Shown here in pieces: positions 62,547 through 64,000 of a DNA stretch of 64,000 nucleotides. The position numbers were made by a program, and so were the translations under genes. The DNA comes from an uncultured Campylobacter sp. (GTDB lineage: Bacteria; Campylobacterota; Campylobacteria; Campylobacterales; Campylobacteraceae). The notes beneath the pieces were generated by a model, which made no database searches, had not been told where the DNA came from, and saw only the letters and a program-made list of their open reading frames with translations. The number at the start of each line of letters is the position of its first letter. The first letter of the stretch is position 1. Where the stretch lies: contig NZ_CAJPRT010000004.1 in the NCBI RefSeq assembly GCF_905373215.1, positions 1 through 64,000 on the forward strand. Reading direction: 5' to 3'.

Positions 62547-64000
62547 ATGCAAGAGCTTGCTAGCGTGGATTGGTCGAGGGCGCAGTTTGCGCTCACGGCG
62601 CTTTATCACTTTCTTTTCGTGCCCCTAACGCTGGGGCTTAGCTTTATCGTGGCGTTTATGGAGAGCCTGTATGTCGCGACCGGTAAGCAGGAGTGGCTCA
62701 AGATCACTAAATTTTGGCTACGTCTTTTCGGTATAAATTTCGCCATCGGCGTCGCGACCGGCATCATAATGGAGTTTGAGTTCGGCACCAACTGGGCGAA
62801 TTATAGCTGGTTCGTGGGCGACATCTTCGGCGCGCCGCTTGCGATCGAGGGCTTGCTCGCGTTTTTCTTGGAGGCTACCTTCTTTGCGGTAATGTTCTTC
62901 GGCTGGGATCGCGTAAGCAAGAAATTTCATCTTCTTTCAACCTGGCTCGTGGCGATCGGATCAAATTTAAGCGCGTATTGGATTCTAATCGCGAATGCTT
63001 GGATGCAGAACCCGGTAGGTACGAGCTTTAATCCAGATACGATGCGCAACGAGATGAGTAATTTTTTAGATATCGCGCTATCTCACTTCGGAGTGGCTAA
63101 ATTTTTACATACCGTCGGCGGCGGCTACATTACCGCGGCGCTTTTCGTGCTCGGAATTTCGGCGTTTTATATGCTAAAAAACAAAGACTTCGCGCTTTCT
63201 AAAAAAAGCTTCATCGTAGCGGCAAGCTTCGGTATGCTAAGCTCGCTTTTCGTGCTATTTAGCGGCGACGAGAGCGCCTATCAGGTCGCGCAAAAGCAGC
63301 CGATGAAGCTTGCGGCGATGGAGGGTCTGTATAAGGGCGAAGTAAATGCAGGCATCGTCGCGGCGGGAGTTTTAAATCCGAGCAAACTTCCCGGAGATGA
63401 TAAGGAGCCGTTTTTATTTGAGATCAAGGCGCCTTATGCGCTGGGGCTAATGGCTACGAGAGGGCTTGATAATTTTACTCCGGGCATCGATGATCTGGTA
63501 TTTGGAAACGAAAAATTCGGCATCGAGGGCGTCGATAAAAAGATCGAAAAAGGCAAAATCGCCCTGCAAGCACTGAAGGATTACAAGCTCGCCAAAGACG
63601 CGAATGACACCGCGGCGATGCAGCAAGCGCGCGAAATTTTATTCGGCAACCAAAATATGCAAAATTTAGGCTACGGCTACCTTGACGACGCGAAGCAGAT
63701 CGTCCCTCCCGTGGCGCTTACATTTTATAGCTTCCACGTGATGGTGGCTTTGGGGAGCTATTTTATCTTGCTATTTTTCGTGACGCTATTTTTGGCGATG
63801 CGAAAGAATCTCGCCGAATACAAGAAAATTCTGTGGCTTTGCGTCTTTAGCATTCCTTTGGGATACGTCGCGTGCGAGGCGGGCTGGATCGTGGCCGAAG
63901 TAGGGCGCCAGCCGTGGGCGATACAAGATCTTATGCCGGTGGGCGTCGCAGCTACGAGCCTAGCGGGAACGAACATAATGATCTCGTTTGCGCTCTTTAC
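62547..64000 (+). CDS. cydA: Cytochrome bd ubiquinol oxidase subunit I, 3' end cut by window
   Basis: This inner-membrane quinol oxidase subunit reduces O2 with high affinity. The frame from ATG 62547 (RBS taaggag) is open to the right edge, about 484 residues. H21 in ALYHFLFVP fits the heme b595 ligand; FGVAKFLHTVGGG holds the heme b558 His, and GRQPW is the typical Q-loop-side motif. Multiple helices match CydA. It follows DUF4492; cydB should lie beyond the window. Confidence 0.95.
   Translation, partial: MQELASVDWSRAQFALTALYHFLFVPLTLGLSFIVAFMESLYVATGKQEWLKITKFWLRLFGINFAIGVATGIIMEFEFGTNWANYSWFVGDIFGAPLAIEGLLAFFLEATFFAVMFFGWDRVSKKFHLLSTWLVAIGSNLSAYWILIANAWMQNPVGTSFNPDTMRNEMSNFLDIALSHFGVAKFLHTVGGGYITAALFVLGISAFYMLKNKDFALSKKSFIVAASFGMLSSLFVLFSGDESAYQVAQKQPMKLAAMEGLYKGEVNAGIVAAGVLNPSKLPGDDKEPFLFEIKAPYALGLMATRGLDNFTPGIDDLVFGNEKFGIEGVDKKIEKGKIALQALKDYKLAKDANDTAAMQQAREILFGNQNMQNLGYGYLDDAKQIVPPVALTFYSFHVMVALGSYFILLFFVTLFLAMRKNLAEYKKILWLCVFSIPLGYVACEAGWIVAEVGRQPWAIQDLMPVGVAATSLAGTNIMISFALF

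Overview
The window looks like chromosome of a Campylobacter (Campylobacterota) with unusually high GC for the genus, such as the C. gracilis / C. rectus / C. showae group. This is an inference from protein content and gene order. Examples are a PglB-type oligosaccharyltransferase, a UGA-containing formate dehydrogenase with a small Tat-target partner, DUF4492-cydA, and the block coaX / hypothetical / lipoprotein / TPR-like protein // gatC ... cvpA-fur-lysS-glyA-SPOR-aroE. No phage, insertion sequence, rRNA or CRISPR array was seen.

Layout: (1) 1-7.8 kb is a selenium and formate region: selA (minus, cut by the left edge), an Fe-S protein, a TorD-like chaperone, a small Tat protein, fdhA with an in-frame UGA, and fdhB. 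(2) 8-15 kb holds lipoproteins, a LysE exporter, a saccharopine-dehydrogenase-like enzyme, a decayed DUF2892 gene and small periplasmic proteins. (3) 15-20.7 kb has pglB, an outer-membrane barrel and metE, followed by a 1.5 kb gene-free stretch. (4) 22-26 kb is a polysaccharide or peptidoglycan O-acetylation cluster (MBOAT plus two SGNH proteins). (5) 26.5-32.6 kb has a metallophosphoesterase, a SelW-like selenoprotein interrupted by UGA, efp, a DsbC-like protein, a lipoprotein, a DUF234 protein and a class-V aminotransferase. (6) 33-39 kb (minus) has a phosphoethanolamine transferase, uppP-thiE-nuclease-like gene and a polar amino-acid ABC transporter. (7) 39-51 kb (plus) has putP, DUF2130, a YccF/pilin-like fusion, a CAU-anticodon tRNA, a dicarboxylate/amino-acid symporter with an Asp/Glu racemase, and a long dnaE. 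(8) 51-62 kb is the conserved housekeeping block, with pilT between gatC and cvpA. (9) The right end has DUF4492 and the start of cydA.

The strongest connected story is selenium: selA, a Sec-type fdhA and a short SelW-like (Rdx) gene read through UGA. Immediately 3' of each UGA lies a two-tier stem-loop. Both have a 6-7 bp lower stem and a 5 bp apical stem with a five-base loop ending GTGT, which makes them good candidates for bacterial SECIS elements.

A second theme is low-complexity DNA. Gene-free stretches are dense in AAATTT / AAAATTCC words. The same words build Asn/Ser/Gln-rich insertions inside SelA, the TorD-like chaperone, a PH-like membrane protein and an SGNH hydrolase, some as clear 27-nt or 15-nt tandem repeats.
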